Of a DNA stretch of 64,000 nt, positions 16,713-24,587 are shown one piece after another. The notes under the pieces were generated by a model that ran no database searches, was not told where the DNA came from, and worked only from the letters and a program-made list of their open reading frames with translations. Both the position numbers and the translations under genes were made by a program. The stretch spans positions 1,302,001 through 1,366,000 of the forward strand of contig NZ_CP171843.1 of NCBI RefSeq assembly GCF_048020265.1, in the 5' to 3' direction. How positions within the stretch are numbered: the stretch's first letter is position 1; every line of letters starts with the position of its first letter. This DNA is from Limnohabitans_A sp048020265. Its GTDB lineage: Bacteria; Pseudomonadota; Gammaproteobacteria; Burkholderiales; Burkholderiaceae_C.

Positions 16713-16733
16713 TTCGGTGGAAGCAAATGGAAA

Positions 16734-17015
16734 TTACTTCTTCTTGTTCACGGCGGCTTTGAAAGCGGCACCTGCAGTGAAGCGGGGAACAGTCGCCGCT
16801 GCGATCTTCAGCTTCTCACCTGTGCGTGGGTTCTTGCCAACCCGTGCAGCGCGTTTGGCTGCTTTGAAGGTACCAAAACCAATCAATTGCACATCTTGTT
16901 TTTTGGCAACGGTCTTGGTGATGATTTCAACCAAAGCGCTCACGGCACGGCCGGCAGCGGCTTTGGACATGTCAGTTTCTTTGGCCAAGGCTTCGATCAG
17001 TTCTGCTTTGTTCAA
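16734..17015 (-). CDS. hup: HU family histone-like DNA-binding protein
   Basis: This is a 93-residue nucleoid protein that bends DNA as a dimer. It begins NKAELIEALAKET and has the DNA-binding arm GFGTFKAAKRAARVGKNPRTG and the basic C-terminus NKKK, all standard for HU. The chosen start is the TTG at 17015: GGAG sits 6 bases upstream and the resulting length is that of HU. A GTG at 17054 would add 13 unmatched residues and has no ribosome-binding site. A short monocistronic gene with its own terminator fits a highly expressed protein. Confidence 0.93.
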   Translation of the reverse strand: MNKAELIEALAKETDMSKAAAGRAVSALVEIITKTVAKKQDVQLIGFGTFKAAKRAARVGKNPRTGEKLKIAAATVPRFTAGAAFKAAVNKKK

Positions 17016-17184
17016 GATTTTCTCCAGGTGAATAGAACGGCGAGATTTTGCCACGCATCGATGGGGGTATTGCTTTAATTTTTCTCAATTTCATCAACTT
17101 GTTTCACCGATACAACTTTACATAATATACATCGTATGTAATTATCAGTCAGCAGGGTTGACGGATGCAGCGGGCTTTGCTCGG
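17016..17184 (-). promoter_or_regulatory. HU upstream region and left junction with the mobile element
   Basis: This AT-rich stretch must hold the HU promoter. It contains TTACAT/ATGTAA as an inverted pair at about 17118-17141. Read on the minus strand, 17184-17146 is open for twelve codons (RAKPAASVNPAD) and then a stop. These may be the severed last codons of the ankyrin gene now stranded on the other side of the element. No promoter box can be assigned firmly. Confidence 0.35.
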
Positions 17185-17260
17185 TCACACAAGTAAAGTT
17201 GACGCTACTTTCCAAGTAAAGTTATAGCTACTCACATATTCCAAGTAAAGTTAACGCTAT
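17185..17260 (+). repeat. Left end array: three transposase-site-like repeats
   Basis: There are three direct copies of a roughly 20-bp motif with core CAAGTAAAGTTRAYGCTAY, at 17188-17208, 17212-17231 and 17241-17260. The outermost is preceded by TCACA, as at the right end. Multiple copies in the ends are typical of TnsB/TniA binding sites. Confidence 0.85.
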
Positions 17261-17307
17261 CAAGGACTGGTGATTTGGCAAGACCAAAACGTTGATGTGC
17301 GTAACTT

Positions 17308-18207
17308 CTATCCGATTACGCTTCGTACGGCTTTGTTCTTTGCTGCAGATTTGAGTTTTTTGGGTTGCATGTCGTTGATGCGTGCAAGATAACCTGATGC
17401 GCGCTCTGATAGCTGCGTGTTTTGCATCCTCAGCTCGTGCAGTTGCTTGGTCAAATTTCCTGCCACTTCCAGAGCCTCACTTTGATGTCGTATCTGCTTC
17501 TTTTTCTCAATCTCCACCTCTGCCTGTAATTTTTTTACTTGTTGGCGCTCGCGATCAATCTCCGCCATCAGTCTTCGTTCTGAAGACACAAACTGTGCCT
17601 GAAGCGCTTGGATTTCAGCGCTGTGAGACCGCAGTTGCGCATCGTGACGGCGACGCTCCTCATTGCCTTCGGCAACTTGCTGTTGAAGCGCCAGACGCGA
17701 TGATGTGAGTTCCTCATCCTTCTTGTTCACAAGCATTTGAAGCTTATGCGCTTGACCTTGTGTTTCGGCATGCTTCAGTTCAAGCGCATCAAGGGCTTGC
17801 TTTAATTCTGATGCCTTCTGCGTGAACGCTCCACGCTCAGCTTCAATTTCAGCAAGCACCGTCGTCATTTGCTGTTCTTGCTGACTTGCTGTGTTCGCGA
17901 AATCTGCTTTTGATACTTCAAAAGTACTGTGAGCCTCCTGCAAAGCACTTTTCCAGAGGGTTTTCATGGCTACTTGCACAGTAGCTGGCAATTCGCTTGT
18001 TTTATCGGATTCACCCGTTGGTCCTCTCAAACGCTCTCCCAATGAAGAAAACCAGACCTCCAGCATCGGGCCCACGGTGTTGGGCGATCCACGGCCCAAT
18101 TTCATGCGAACACGTTCAATGGTCGGTTTGAGTTGCTCACTGAGCAATTCGTCGGCTGCGCCGTTGACATCGGTTTGCTGAACACCCCTTGGACTTTTAA
18201 CTTGCAT
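17308..18207 (-). CDS. tnpT: KfrA-type DNA-binding protein, TnpT-like resolution cofactor
   Basis: This is a 299-residue protein. The N-terminal KfrA_N domain (about 8-60, with GVQQTDVNGAADELL and the segment RVRMKLGRGSPNTVGPML) is a DNA-binding module. It is followed by about 170 residues of charged Gln/Glu/Lys/Ala-rich coiled coil (about 95-265). In Tn4651 and relatives a protein of this build, TnpT, is encoded divergently from the recombinase TnpS and helps it resolve cointegrates. The same divergent arrangement exists here, 118 bases from the recombinase gene. Its ATG has AAGGAG 7 bases upstream. An alternative role as a plasmid KfrA-like partition accessory is less likely in this context. 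Confidence 0.75.
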   Translation of the reverse strand: MQVKSPRGVQQTDVNGAADELLSEQLKPTIERVRMKLGRGSPNTVGPMLEVWFSSLGERLRGPTGESDKTSELPATVQVAMKTLWKSALQEAHSTFEVSKADFANTASQQEQQMTTVLAEIEAERGAFTQKASELKQALDALELKHAETQGQAHKLQMLVNKKDEELTSSRLALQQQVAEGNEERRRHDAQLRSHSAEIQALQAQFVSSERRLMAEIDRERQQVKKLQAEVEIEKKKQIRHQSEALEVAGNLTKQLHELRMQNTQLSERASGYLARINDMQPKKLKSAAKNKAVRSVIG

Positions 18208-18325
18208 CGCCCTGCTCCTTGCTGTAAATTTACCGACGATAAGAGATATTTATCGTGATTTAAAGGATAAAAAGATAAATAATCTTACATGCTATGTAAG
18301 ATTTCTTCAAAGAAATAAGCCGCCC
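18208..18325. other. Candidate cointegrate resolution (rst-like) site and divergent promoters
   Basis: This 118-bp AT-rich intergenic region lies between the divergent TnpT-like and TnpS-like genes. It holds the 10-bp perfect inverted repeat AATCTTACAT-gct-ATGTAAGATT (18281-18303), with the form of a tyrosine-recombinase core site. It also holds CGATAA/TTATCG (18237-18242, 18250-18255) and the palindrome GTAAATTTAC (18224-18233). The position matches the rst site of Tn4651-type elements. Function is inferred. Confidence 0.65.
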
Positions 18326-19405
18326 ATGAACTTGCGCCTGCCCGCGCTCAAAAATACACCCGCCCTGGAGCCAGAGGCTCTGAGCGAAGTCACCCAACGC
18401 GCCGTCGAAGATCTGCTGCGCGAAGGTGAATCAAAAAACACCCTCATTAGCTACCGCAGCGCCTTGCGCTACTGGGCCGCATGGTTTGGTGCACGCTACG
18501 GCCGACAAATACAGCTGCCCGTGCCCACCGCCTGTGTGCTCCAGTTTGTCGTCGACCACGCGGATCGAACCACCGACAAAGGCCTGGCGCACGAGCTGCC
18601 CATCGAGATCGATCAAGCCCTGGTGAAATCCGGCTTCAAAGGCAAACTCGGCGCACTCGCACACAACACCCTGATTCACCGAATTGCGGTCCTGTCCAAA
18701 GCCCACCAAATTGGCGAGTTCAAAAACCCTTGCCACGACCCCAAAGTGCGCGAGCTTCTCTCCCGCACCCGCAAGGCCTACGCCAAGCGGGGTGCCCTCC
18801 CCCGCAAAAAAGACGCCCTCACCAAAGAGCCTCTTCAAGCCATCTTGCAAACGTGCGATGACTCAGTCATCGGCATCCGCGATAGAGCACTGATCTTGTT
18901 CGCCTGGTCCAGTGGCGGGCGCAGGAGATCCGAGGTGGCCAGCGCAGACATGCAGTTTTTAAAACGCACCGGCCCCGATGCCTATCTCTACAACTTGGCG
19001 TTCTCCAAAACGAACCAAGCCGGCGCAGAACGCGCTGAAAACCACAAACCCATTTTTGGCCTCGCAGCGCAAGCCCTCTCGGCATGGCTCACCGTCAGCC
19101 ACATCACCAGCGGGGCGATTTTCCGAAGAGTGCGCAAAGGCGGTCACATCGGTGAAGCGCTCTCCCCTGCCGCTGTCAAAGATATCGTTAAAAAGCGATG
19201 CTTGTTGGCAGGCATTGACGGCAACTATGCCGCCCACTCCCTGCGCTCAGGGTTCGTGACAGAGGCAGGCTTGCAAAACGTTCCCCTCGCTCAGACCATG
19301 GCCATGACGGGGCACCACAGCGTCTCCACCGTGTTGGGTTATTTCCGCATCACACAAGAGGCTGAGGTGACAGACCTTATGAGAGATGCGCGCCCCAACA
19401 CTTGA
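18326..19405 (+). CDS. tnpS: Tyrosine recombinase, TnpS-like cointegrate resolvase
   Basis: This 359-residue phage-integrase-family recombinase has an N-terminal SAM-like DNA-binding domain (about 20-130) and a catalytic domain (about 165-355). The catalytic set is visible: Arg200 in GGRRRSEV, His304 and Arg307 in AHSLRSG, His330 in TGHHS, and the nucleophile Tyr339 in VLGYFR. The reading frame is complete. It is divergent from the KfrA-like gene across an inverted-repeat-rich spacer, as in Tn4651/Tn5041-type TnpS/TnpT modules, so cointegrate resolution is the most likely job. An integron-like or integrative-element integrase role cannot be excluded, but no attachment site or cassette array is seen. 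Confidence 0.8.
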   Translation: MNLRLPALKNTPALEPEALSEVTQRAVEDLLREGESKNTLISYRSALRYWAAWFGARYGRQIQLPVPTACVLQFVVDHADRTTDKGLAHELPIEIDQALVKSGFKGKLGALAHNTLIHRIAVLSKAHQIGEFKNPCHDPKVRELLSRTRKAYAKRGALPRKKDALTKEPLQAILQTCDDSVIGIRDRALILFAWSSGGRRRSEVASADMQFLKRTGPDAYLYNLAFSKTNQAGAERAENHKPIFGLAAQALSAWLTVSHITSGAIFRRVRKGGHIGEALSPAAVKDIVKKRCLLAGIDGNYAAHSLRSGFVTEAGLQNVPLAQTMAMTGHHSVSTVLGYFRITQEAEVTDLMRDARPNT

Positions 19406-19455
19406 AGCTCAACTGGGGTATGAACTTGTATGGAAAATCAGGCACAGGAGATCAA

Positions 19456-19773
19456 ATGAAGACCATCACGCTCTATTTCGCAACCGCAATCGCTGAAATC
19501 GTGGGGTGCTACCTGCCCTGGCTCTGGCTCAAGCAAAACGGATCTCCATGGTTGCTGATACCCGCCGGAGTCAGTCTGGCGGCCTTCGCGTGGCTACTGA
19601 CACTGCACGAAGCTGCCACCGGACGCGTCTACGCTGCTTACGGGGGTGTCTACATCTTTGCAGCTATTCTTTGGCTATGGGCCGTCGACGGCATCCGACC
19701 ATCGAATTGGGATGTCGCGGGTGTTGCCGTGGCCCTGCTGGGTATGAGCATCATTGCCTTTCAACCGCGCTAG
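19456..19773 (+). CDS. ynfA: YnfA family small membrane protein (UPF0060)
   Basis: This is a 105-residue inner-membrane protein with four hydrophobic segments (about 4-22, 32-49, 58-78 and 84-103). It carries the family phrases AEIVGCYLPWLWLK, LHEAATGRVYAAYGGVYI and WLWAVDG. YnfA proteins are relatives of small multidrug resistance transporters, some linked to resistance to toxic cations and dyes. The ATG at 19456, with GGAG 6 bases upstream, replaces a frame start that overlaps the recombinase gene. It is cargo of the element, and its role in metal tolerance is inference. Confidence 0.88.
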   Translation: MKTITLYFATAIAEIVGCYLPWLWLKQNGSPWLLIPAGVSLAAFAWLLTLHEAATGRVYAAYGGVYIFAAILWLWAVDGIRPSNWDVAGVAVALLGMSIIAFQPR

Positions 19774-19849
19774 GAACAGATCCTCAATTTGGAGAATGCT
19801 TTGAAAAAAGCGCCTTGCTTGCGGATCTCGGAACAGTGTTTACGGGCGC

Positions 19850-19873
19850 TCAAAGGGACTCGTACCCCTTTGA
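19850..19873. terminator. Stem-loop between ynfA and cadR ends
   Basis: A perfect 8-bp inverted repeat TCAAAGGG/CCCTTTGA (19850-19857, 19866-19873) lies between two convergent genes, 6 bases from the cadR stop. No T run follows on either strand, so termination is only possible, not shown. Confidence 0.4.
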
Positions 19874-19879
19874 CGCAAA

Positions 19880-20329
19880 TCAGTGCGCCCCATGCACATG
19901 GCGCGCGCCTCGCTTGCCCACCGGCCCCACTTCCTTAGAGGCCTGAGCAATTCCGGAAAGTACACCGCACTCACTGACAGCGCCGTTTCCGGCACAACCG
20001 GTTCGCAACTCAACAAGTTGCCTTTGCAAGACCTTCAGCTCTCTGATTCGAACCGCCACATGCTTGATGTGCTCATCAACCAAGGCGTTGATGTCAGAAC
20101 AGTCCTGTGGGGGGGAATCTTTCATGCGCAACAGCGCTCGAATCTCATCCAGGGCCATGTCCAAGCTTCGGCAGTACCGAATGAACGAAAGTCGTTCAAC
20201 GTGCTCCGGTCCATAGACGCGGTAGTTGCCTTCTGTTCGCCCCGGCTGTGGCAACAAGGCCTCACGCTCGTAGTAGCGAATCGTCTCCACCTGTGTATCG
20301 GTGGCCTTGGCGAGCTCTCCAATCCTCAT
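19880..20329 (-). CDS. cadR: MerR-family Cd(II)/Pb(II)-responsive regulator
   Basis: This 149-residue metal-sensing regulator distorts DNA at a 19-bp-spaced promoter. The winged HTH (about 1-70, MRIGELAKATDTQVETIRYYER) is followed by the dimerisation helix. A CadR/PbrR-type metal site is formed by Cys near 75 (PQDCSD), Cys near 112 (TGCAGNG) and Cys near 120 (SECGVL). The C-terminus ends HVHGAH, a His-rich tail found in CadR. The ATG at 20329 has GGAGG upstream; an in-frame ATG at 20341 would swallow that site. It is divergent from cadA and controls it through the shared spacer. Confidence 0.92.
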   Translation of the reverse strand: MRIGELAKATDTQVETIRYYEREALLPQPGRTEGNYRVYGPEHVERLSFIRYCRSLDMALDEIRALLRMKDSPPQDCSDINALVDEHIKHVAVRIRELKVLQRQLVELRTGCAGNGAVSECGVLSGIAQASKEVGPVGKRGARHVHGAH

Positions 20330-20366
20330 GGTGTCCTCCATCAGCGGTTGACCATATTTTAGGCGC

Positions 20367-20397
20367 TTGACTCTAAAGTGGCTACAGGGTTTCTAAT
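20367..20397 (+). promoter_or_regulatory. MerR-type cadA promoter and CadR operator
   Basis: A -35 TTGACT (20367-20372) and a -10 TCTAAT (20392-20397) are separated by 19 bases, the overlong spacer of MerR-controlled promoters. Between them is an imperfect dyad, ACTCTAAAGT-ggc-TACAGGGT. CadR should bind here and activate cadA when metal is present. Confidence 0.8.
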
Positions 20398-20418
20398 CGC
20401 TGTAACGAGGAAGAAATC

Positions 20419-22665
20419 ATGAGTACAAGTACATCTTGCGAAGGCGCAAAGCCACAGGTCCGCCCGACTGAGAACGGATGTTCAGCCGCTTCCTGCGTAC
20501 CCTTGGTGCAATCTGAGCAGGACGTGGCGCATATGAACACAGACCAGTCACAGAAAAGGTTCCGTATCTCCAACATGGACTGCGCCTCAGAGGAGTCCGA
20601 GATCCGGCGCGCTGTGGATGGCATCCCGGAAATTGAAGCCTTGCGATTCGATCTGGGGGCACGCGTACTGACCATTTCTGCGAGCCAAGCTGCATTGCCA
20701 AACGCACTACAGGCGATTCGAAAGGCAGGGTTTAAGCCTGAGCCCATCGACGAAGCCGACAAAAAACCTTCCGGTACAACTAATGCGTCTGCGACGTTTT
20801 GGGACATGTGGGGAAAGCTTCTGGCGGCGCTCGGCTTGGCATTGGCAGCAGAGGCGATCGCGTACGCCTTCCCTGCGACGACCTGGATCAAAGCCCTGGG
20901 CATGGCCATCGCTTTGGGTGCCATCTTCCTTTCAGGCTTCGGCGTCTACGGAAAAGGCCTGGCTGCGCTGCGGCAAGGACGATTGAACATCAACGCCCTC
21001 ATGGCAGTAGCCGTCACAGGCGCCTTCTTGATCGGCCAGTGGCCTGAGGCCGCCATGGTGATGGCGCTCTATGCCATTGCAGAGGCCATCGAAGCGCGGG
21101 CGGTCGACCGCGCTCGAGGTGCCATCAAAAGCCTTCTTGCCTTATCACCAGAGCAAGCCGAGGTAAGCCAGGAGGACGGCGGCTGGCTTCGGATTGACGT
21201 CAAGTCTGTTGCATTGAACTCGGTGGTACGTATCTCTCCGGGTGAGCGTGTTCCGCTTGATGGCACCGTGCTGGCGGGTCAGAGCGCGGTGGATCAATCG
21301 CCTTTGACAGGCGAGAGCCTGCCCGTGGACAAAGGACCTGGTGATGAGGTGTTTGCCGGAACCATCAACCAGGCCTCTGCTTTGGAAGTCCGGGTCACAT
21401 CGCCCGCCTCAGACAGCACGCTCAGCCGGATCATCAAAGCCGTCGAGGAAGCGCAGGCCTCTCGCGCACCGACGCAGCGTTTTGTTGACCAGTTCGCCGC
21501 CGTCTACACACCTGCGGTCTTTGCCCTTGCGGTGCTGGTTGCCGTCCTGATGCCCTGGGTGGCCGGGATCACGTGGCTCGAAGCGGTCTACAAGGCTCTG
21601 GTCCTGCTTGTGATTGCATGCCCTTGCGCCTTGGTCATCTCCACACCCGTCACGGTGGTGAGTGGTCTGGCCGCAGGGGCACGGCGGGGTATCTTGATCA
21701 AGGGAGGCGTTTACCTGGAGGAAGCCCGAAAGATCAAAGCCGTCGCTTTGGATAAAACCGGCACCATCACCGAAGGAAAGCCCAAATTGGTGGCGTTCGA
21801 ACCCATCGCACCCGACGAGCCTGAGCAAGGGGCAGAACTGCTCGCAAAGAGCCTGGCTGCGCGTTCAGACCACCCCGTCTCAAAAGCGATTGCCCAAGGC
21901 CTAGCGGTACAAGCCCAAGAAGTCGAAGCATTTGAAGCTGTCGCAGGTCGTGGCGTCCAGGGGGTGATCGATGGTCACCCCTACATCCTGGCCAATCACC
22001 GCTGGATCGAAGAGCGCGGCCAGTGTTCTGCGACATTGGAAGCACGCCTCGCAGTTCATGAGGAGGCAGGACGAACTGTGACCATTTTGGCCAATCGGGA
22101 CCAGGTGATCGCGCTCTTCGCTGTAGCGGACACGATCAAACCGTCATCGATCGAGGCCATTTCCGAAATGAAGGCGCTGGGGGTCGTTCCCATCATGTTG
22201 ACCGGTGATAACGCCGCCACGGCGCGCACCGTAGGACACTTGGCAGGCATTTCAGAAATCCGAGGCAACCTGCTGCCCGAGGACAAGCTCAAGGCGATTG
22301 AAGAGTTCCAAGGAAGATACGGTGTGACGGCCATGACCGGTGACGGCATCAATGATGCCCCGGCACTTGCAAAGGCGAACATTGGCTTTGCGATGGGCGC
22401 TGCGGGCACTCACACGGCCATGGAAGCGGCCGACGTCGTCGTCATGAACGACGACCTGCGCCGCTTGCCCGAGACGATTCGCCTCTCCAAACGTACCCAT
22501 GTCATTTTGTGGCAGAACATCACCCTGGCTCTGGGCATCAAGGCGGTATTCCTGCTCATGGCCATCTTTGATGACGCGTCTATGTGGATGGCGGTCTTTG
22601 CCGACATGGGCGCAAGCTTGTTGGTGGTTTTCAATGGGCTTCGGCTTCTCAAGGCAGTCAAGTGA
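20419..22665 (+). CDS. cadA: Cd/Zn/Pb-exporting P1B-type ATPase
   Basis: This 748-residue inner-membrane pump exports Cd(II), Zn(II) or Pb(II) from the cytoplasm. The Cys-rich N-terminus (CEGA, CSAASC) is followed by a heavy-metal-associated domain (about 47-115) with a degenerate motif NMDCASEE in place of GMTCxxC, as in CadA/ZntA. The TM metal site is CPC in IACPCALVIS (about 400), the phosphorylated Asp is in DKTGT (about 444), and the hinge is TGDGINDAPAL (about 640). The start has GAGGAA 6 bases upstream. It is divergent from cadR and upstream of czcI, and the only metal pump of the P-type in the cargo. Confidence 0.95.
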   Translation: MSTSTSCEGAKPQVRPTENGCSAASCVPLVQSEQDVAHMNTDQSQKRFRISNMDCASEESEIRRAVDGIPEIEALRFDLGARVLTISASQAALPNALQAIRKAGFKPEPIDEADKKPSGTTNASATFWDMWGKLLAALGLALAAEAIAYAFPATTWIKALGMAIALGAIFLSGFGVYGKGLAALRQGRLNINALMAVAVTGAFLIGQWPEAAMVMALYAIAEAIEARAVDRARGAIKSLLALSPEQAEVSQEDGGWLRIDVKSVALNSVVRISPGERVPLDGTVLAGQSAVDQSPLTGESLPVDKGPGDEVFAGTINQASALEVRVTSPASDSTLSRIIKAVEEAQASRAPTQRFVDQFAAVYTPAVFALAVLVAVLMPWVAGITWLEAVYKALVLLVIACPCALVISTPVTVVSGLAAGARRGILIKGGVYLEEARKIKAVALDKTGTITEGKPKLVAFEPIAPDEPEQGAELLAKSLAARSDHPVSKAIAQGLAVQAQEVEAFEAVAGRGVQGVIDGHPYILANHRWIEERGQCSATLEARLAVHEEAGRTVTILANRDQVIALFAVADTIKPSSIEAISEMKALGVVPIMLTGDNAATARTVGHLAGISEIRGNLLPEDKLKAIEEFQGRYGVTAMTGDGINDAPALAKANIGFAMGAAGTHTAMEAADVVVMNDDLRRLPETIRLSKRTHVILWQNITLALGIKAVFLLMAIFDDASMWMAVFADMGASLLVVFNGLRLLKAVK

Positions 22666-22697
22666 TGGCTCCCAGGCAGCTGTAAACCTCTCCCATT

Positions 22698-22716
22698 GCC
22701 TCAGGATTACTGAGGC
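22698..22716 (+). other. Stem-loop after cadA
   Basis: A 7-bp perfect stem GCCTCAG/CTGAGGC with loop GATTA lies about 30 bases past the cadA stop. No T run follows. It may be a weak terminator or an mRNA-stability element between cadA and czcI. Confidence 0.35.
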
Positions 22717-22768
22717 CAACGCCTCGTCCCGTGATCAAGTAAGCCTGAATCGACTAAACTATTAACTT

Positions 22769-23122
22769 ATGAAAAAGTTCTTGGCAATCTTCTTGCTGGT
22801 TCTGTTGCCCTTGCAATACAGCTGGGCAGCAATGGCAAGCTATTGCGAGCACGAAACCAGTGTGACTGCCAAGCACCCTGGTCACCACACCCATGACCAT
22901 GCGTCAATTGACCAGCAAGAGTCCAGCAAAAATGCCCCTCAATCGGCGGGCATGGACCATGACTGTGCCACTTGTCATATGGGTTGTGCCGCTGCCCTGG
23001 TCAGCGATCTGAGCAAGACCACATTAGCAGCCTCTGACGATCACCCACTTCACCTTCAGGTCATTGCTTCTCATATGGCAAGTGAACGTCCTGAACGGCC
23101 TCAATGGCCCGTGCTTGCCTGA
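22769..23122 (+). CDS. czcI: CzcI-like periplasmic His-rich protein
   Basis: This 117-residue exported protein has a signal peptide (about 1-20, ending SWA). The mature part is rich in His, Asp and Cys: HPGHHTHDHAS near 36-46 and MDHDCATCHMGC near 63-74. This looks like the small CzcI/cation-efflux accessory proteins encoded in front of czcC in betaproteobacteria, thought to bind or sense metal in the periplasm. No clear ribosome-binding site precedes the ATG, but no better start exists. It is followed by a structured spacer of about 150 bases and then czcC. Confidence 0.75.
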   Translation: MKKFLAIFLLVLLPLQYSWAAMASYCEHETSVTAKHPGHHTHDHASIDQQESSKNAPQSAGMDHDCATCHMGCAAALVSDLSKTTLAASDDHPLHLQVIASHMASERPERPQWPVLA

Positions 23123-23183
23123 TCGGCGAGCCTCGGGTTTCTTTACCTTTCCCTCTTTTCGAATCCCCTGTGTGCGGATGCAC

Positions 23184-23230
23184 ATGACGCTTTGCGCGTT
23201 GTGCGTCATCGCCTAGCGACGTGTTGTCGC
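23184..23230 (+). other. Two adjacent stem-loops in the czcI-czcC spacer
   Basis: ATGACGC/GCGTCAT (23184-23190, 23203-23209) and GCGAC/GTCGC (23216-23220, 23226-23230) stand back to back, about 45 bases before czcC. They could set the relative expression of czcI and czcC. No T run is present. Confidence 0.4.
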
Positions 23231-23274
23231 TGCTCGCTGATCTCCTTGGATGTTTTCACCATTGGAGATGAGCT

Positions 23275-24555
23275 ATGAGTTTGTACAAAAAAAGATCGGC
23301 ACCGATTCGAATCGCGCTGTCGGTCATGACCCTGAGTGGCTTGGTGCTGACGGCCCAAGCACAAGGCACATCCGCCGCCGCGTTGAGTGGCTCGGTGTCC
23401 TTGAAAGATGTTTTCGAAACGGCGTGGCAAAGGCAACCCGAGGCGTACGCGCTTCAATCGCGTCGCGATGCTGCCCAGGCCCAGGCCAAAGCCGCGTCGA
23501 TGCTGTCCCCCGAGCCGCCCTCGCTGGAGATAAGTCAGCGATCAGACCGGATGACAGGCAACAGCGGTGCGCGGGAAGCTGAGGTGGGTATCGCCGTTCC
23601 CATCTGGCTACCCGGACAACGCACAGCCAGTGCCGATCTGGCGCAAGCTGAAATCTCGTTGGTTGAGCGCAAGCTGCTCGCCTCACAACTGCGGCTCGCT
23701 TCTTCCGTCAGGGATGCTTGGTGGGGCTGGTTGCGAGCTCGCGTCGATGCTGAACTGGCGAGCGAACAACTGGCCAATGCACAACGCATCGCCGCTGATG
23801 TTGCCAAACGGACCAACGCGGGTGATCTGGCAAAGTCCGACCAGCATCAAGCCGAAGGCGCTGTCGCTGCGGCCCAAGCGCATGCCGCCCAAGCTCAAGC
23901 TGCATCTGCCGCAGCCTTGGCACAAGTGATGGCGCTGACAGGCAGGACGGCTCAGGCAGACTTGACAGTCAACGCGGCTGTCGAGCCAGCGCCAGATTCG
24001 ACCCCACATACGGGTGCGGCAGTGGGGCATCCCTTGTTGGCTGAACTGGAGGACCGCATCACGATGGCCGAGCGGACGGCTCAGCTGATCAGCGCCCAGA
24101 GGCGATCCAACCCGGAACTCACGGTGGCCACCACGCGCGGCCGTGGGGCATTTGGAGAACGCTATGGCCAGACTGTGCTGATTGGCATTCGCGTGCCCTT
24201 GGGTGCAGGCCCTAGGCATGACGCCCGTCTTGCGACTGCACAAGCCGAAGCGATAGAGGTGCAGTCACAACTGGTCCTCGAGCAGGCGCGCATTCAAGCC
24301 GACAAACAAGGCGCTGCTGCTCGTCTGGAGGCCGCACGCACTCAACTTGATGCTGCGCAGCGACGAGCCCAGCTGGCCAACGAGTCCCGCAGCTTTTTTG
24401 ACAAGTCGTTCAGGCTGGGCGAGTCGGATCTGCCCACCCGCTTGCGCATTGAAGCAGAGGCTGCAGAGGCCGCGCGACAAGCCGCTCGAAGCCGAATTGA
24501 CCTGGCCTCCGCCATTTCGGCATTGCGGCAGTCCTTGGGCCTGCTGCCTCAGTGA
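23275..24555 (+). CDS. czcC: CzcC-type outer-membrane efflux protein (TolC family)
   Basis: This 426-residue outer-membrane channel subunit belongs to a tripartite RND heavy-metal exporter. A signal peptide (about 1-29, ending AQAQ) is followed by two OEP repeats of Ala/Gln/Glu-rich helices (about 38-210 and 245-420), the CzcC pattern. PSLEISQRSD and AEVGIAVPIWLPGQR match the beta-barrel strands of the family. The ATG has GGAG 7 bases upstream. It heads the czcC-orf-czcB-czcA group, with a 32-base spacer before the next gene. Confidence 0.92.
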   Translation: MSLYKKRSAPIRIALSVMTLSGLVLTAQAQGTSAAALSGSVSLKDVFETAWQRQPEAYALQSRRDAAQAQAKAASMLSPEPPSLEISQRSDRMTGNSGAREAEVGIAVPIWLPGQRTASADLAQAEISLVERKLLASQLRLASSVRDAWWGWLRARVDAELASEQLANAQRIAADVAKRTNAGDLAKSDQHQAEGAVAAAQAHAAQAQAASAAALAQVMALTGRTAQADLTVNAAVEPAPDSTPHTGAAVGHPLLAELEDRITMAERTAQLISAQRRSNPELTVATTRGRGAFGERYGQTVLIGIRVPLGAGPRHDARLATAQAEAIEVQSQLVLEQARIQADKQGAAARLEAARTQLDAAQRRAQLANESRSFFDKSFRLGESDLPTRLRIEAEAAEAARQAARSRIDLASAISALRQSLGLLPQ

Positions 24556-24587
24556 TGCTGACACCCCTCAAAAACTCAAGGAACACC

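Noticed and set aside
17118..17141. A second recombination site like 18,281-18,303, suggested by TTACAT/ATGTAA
   Set aside because: The arms are only 6 bp, the spacing is different, and the position in front of HU fits promoter DNA better.
17188..17260. A CRISPR array, suggested by regularly spaced roughly 20-bp repeats
   Set aside because: There are only three copies, spacers are 3 to 9 bases, the same motif is inverted at the other end of the element, and no cas gene is present. They are transposon end sites.
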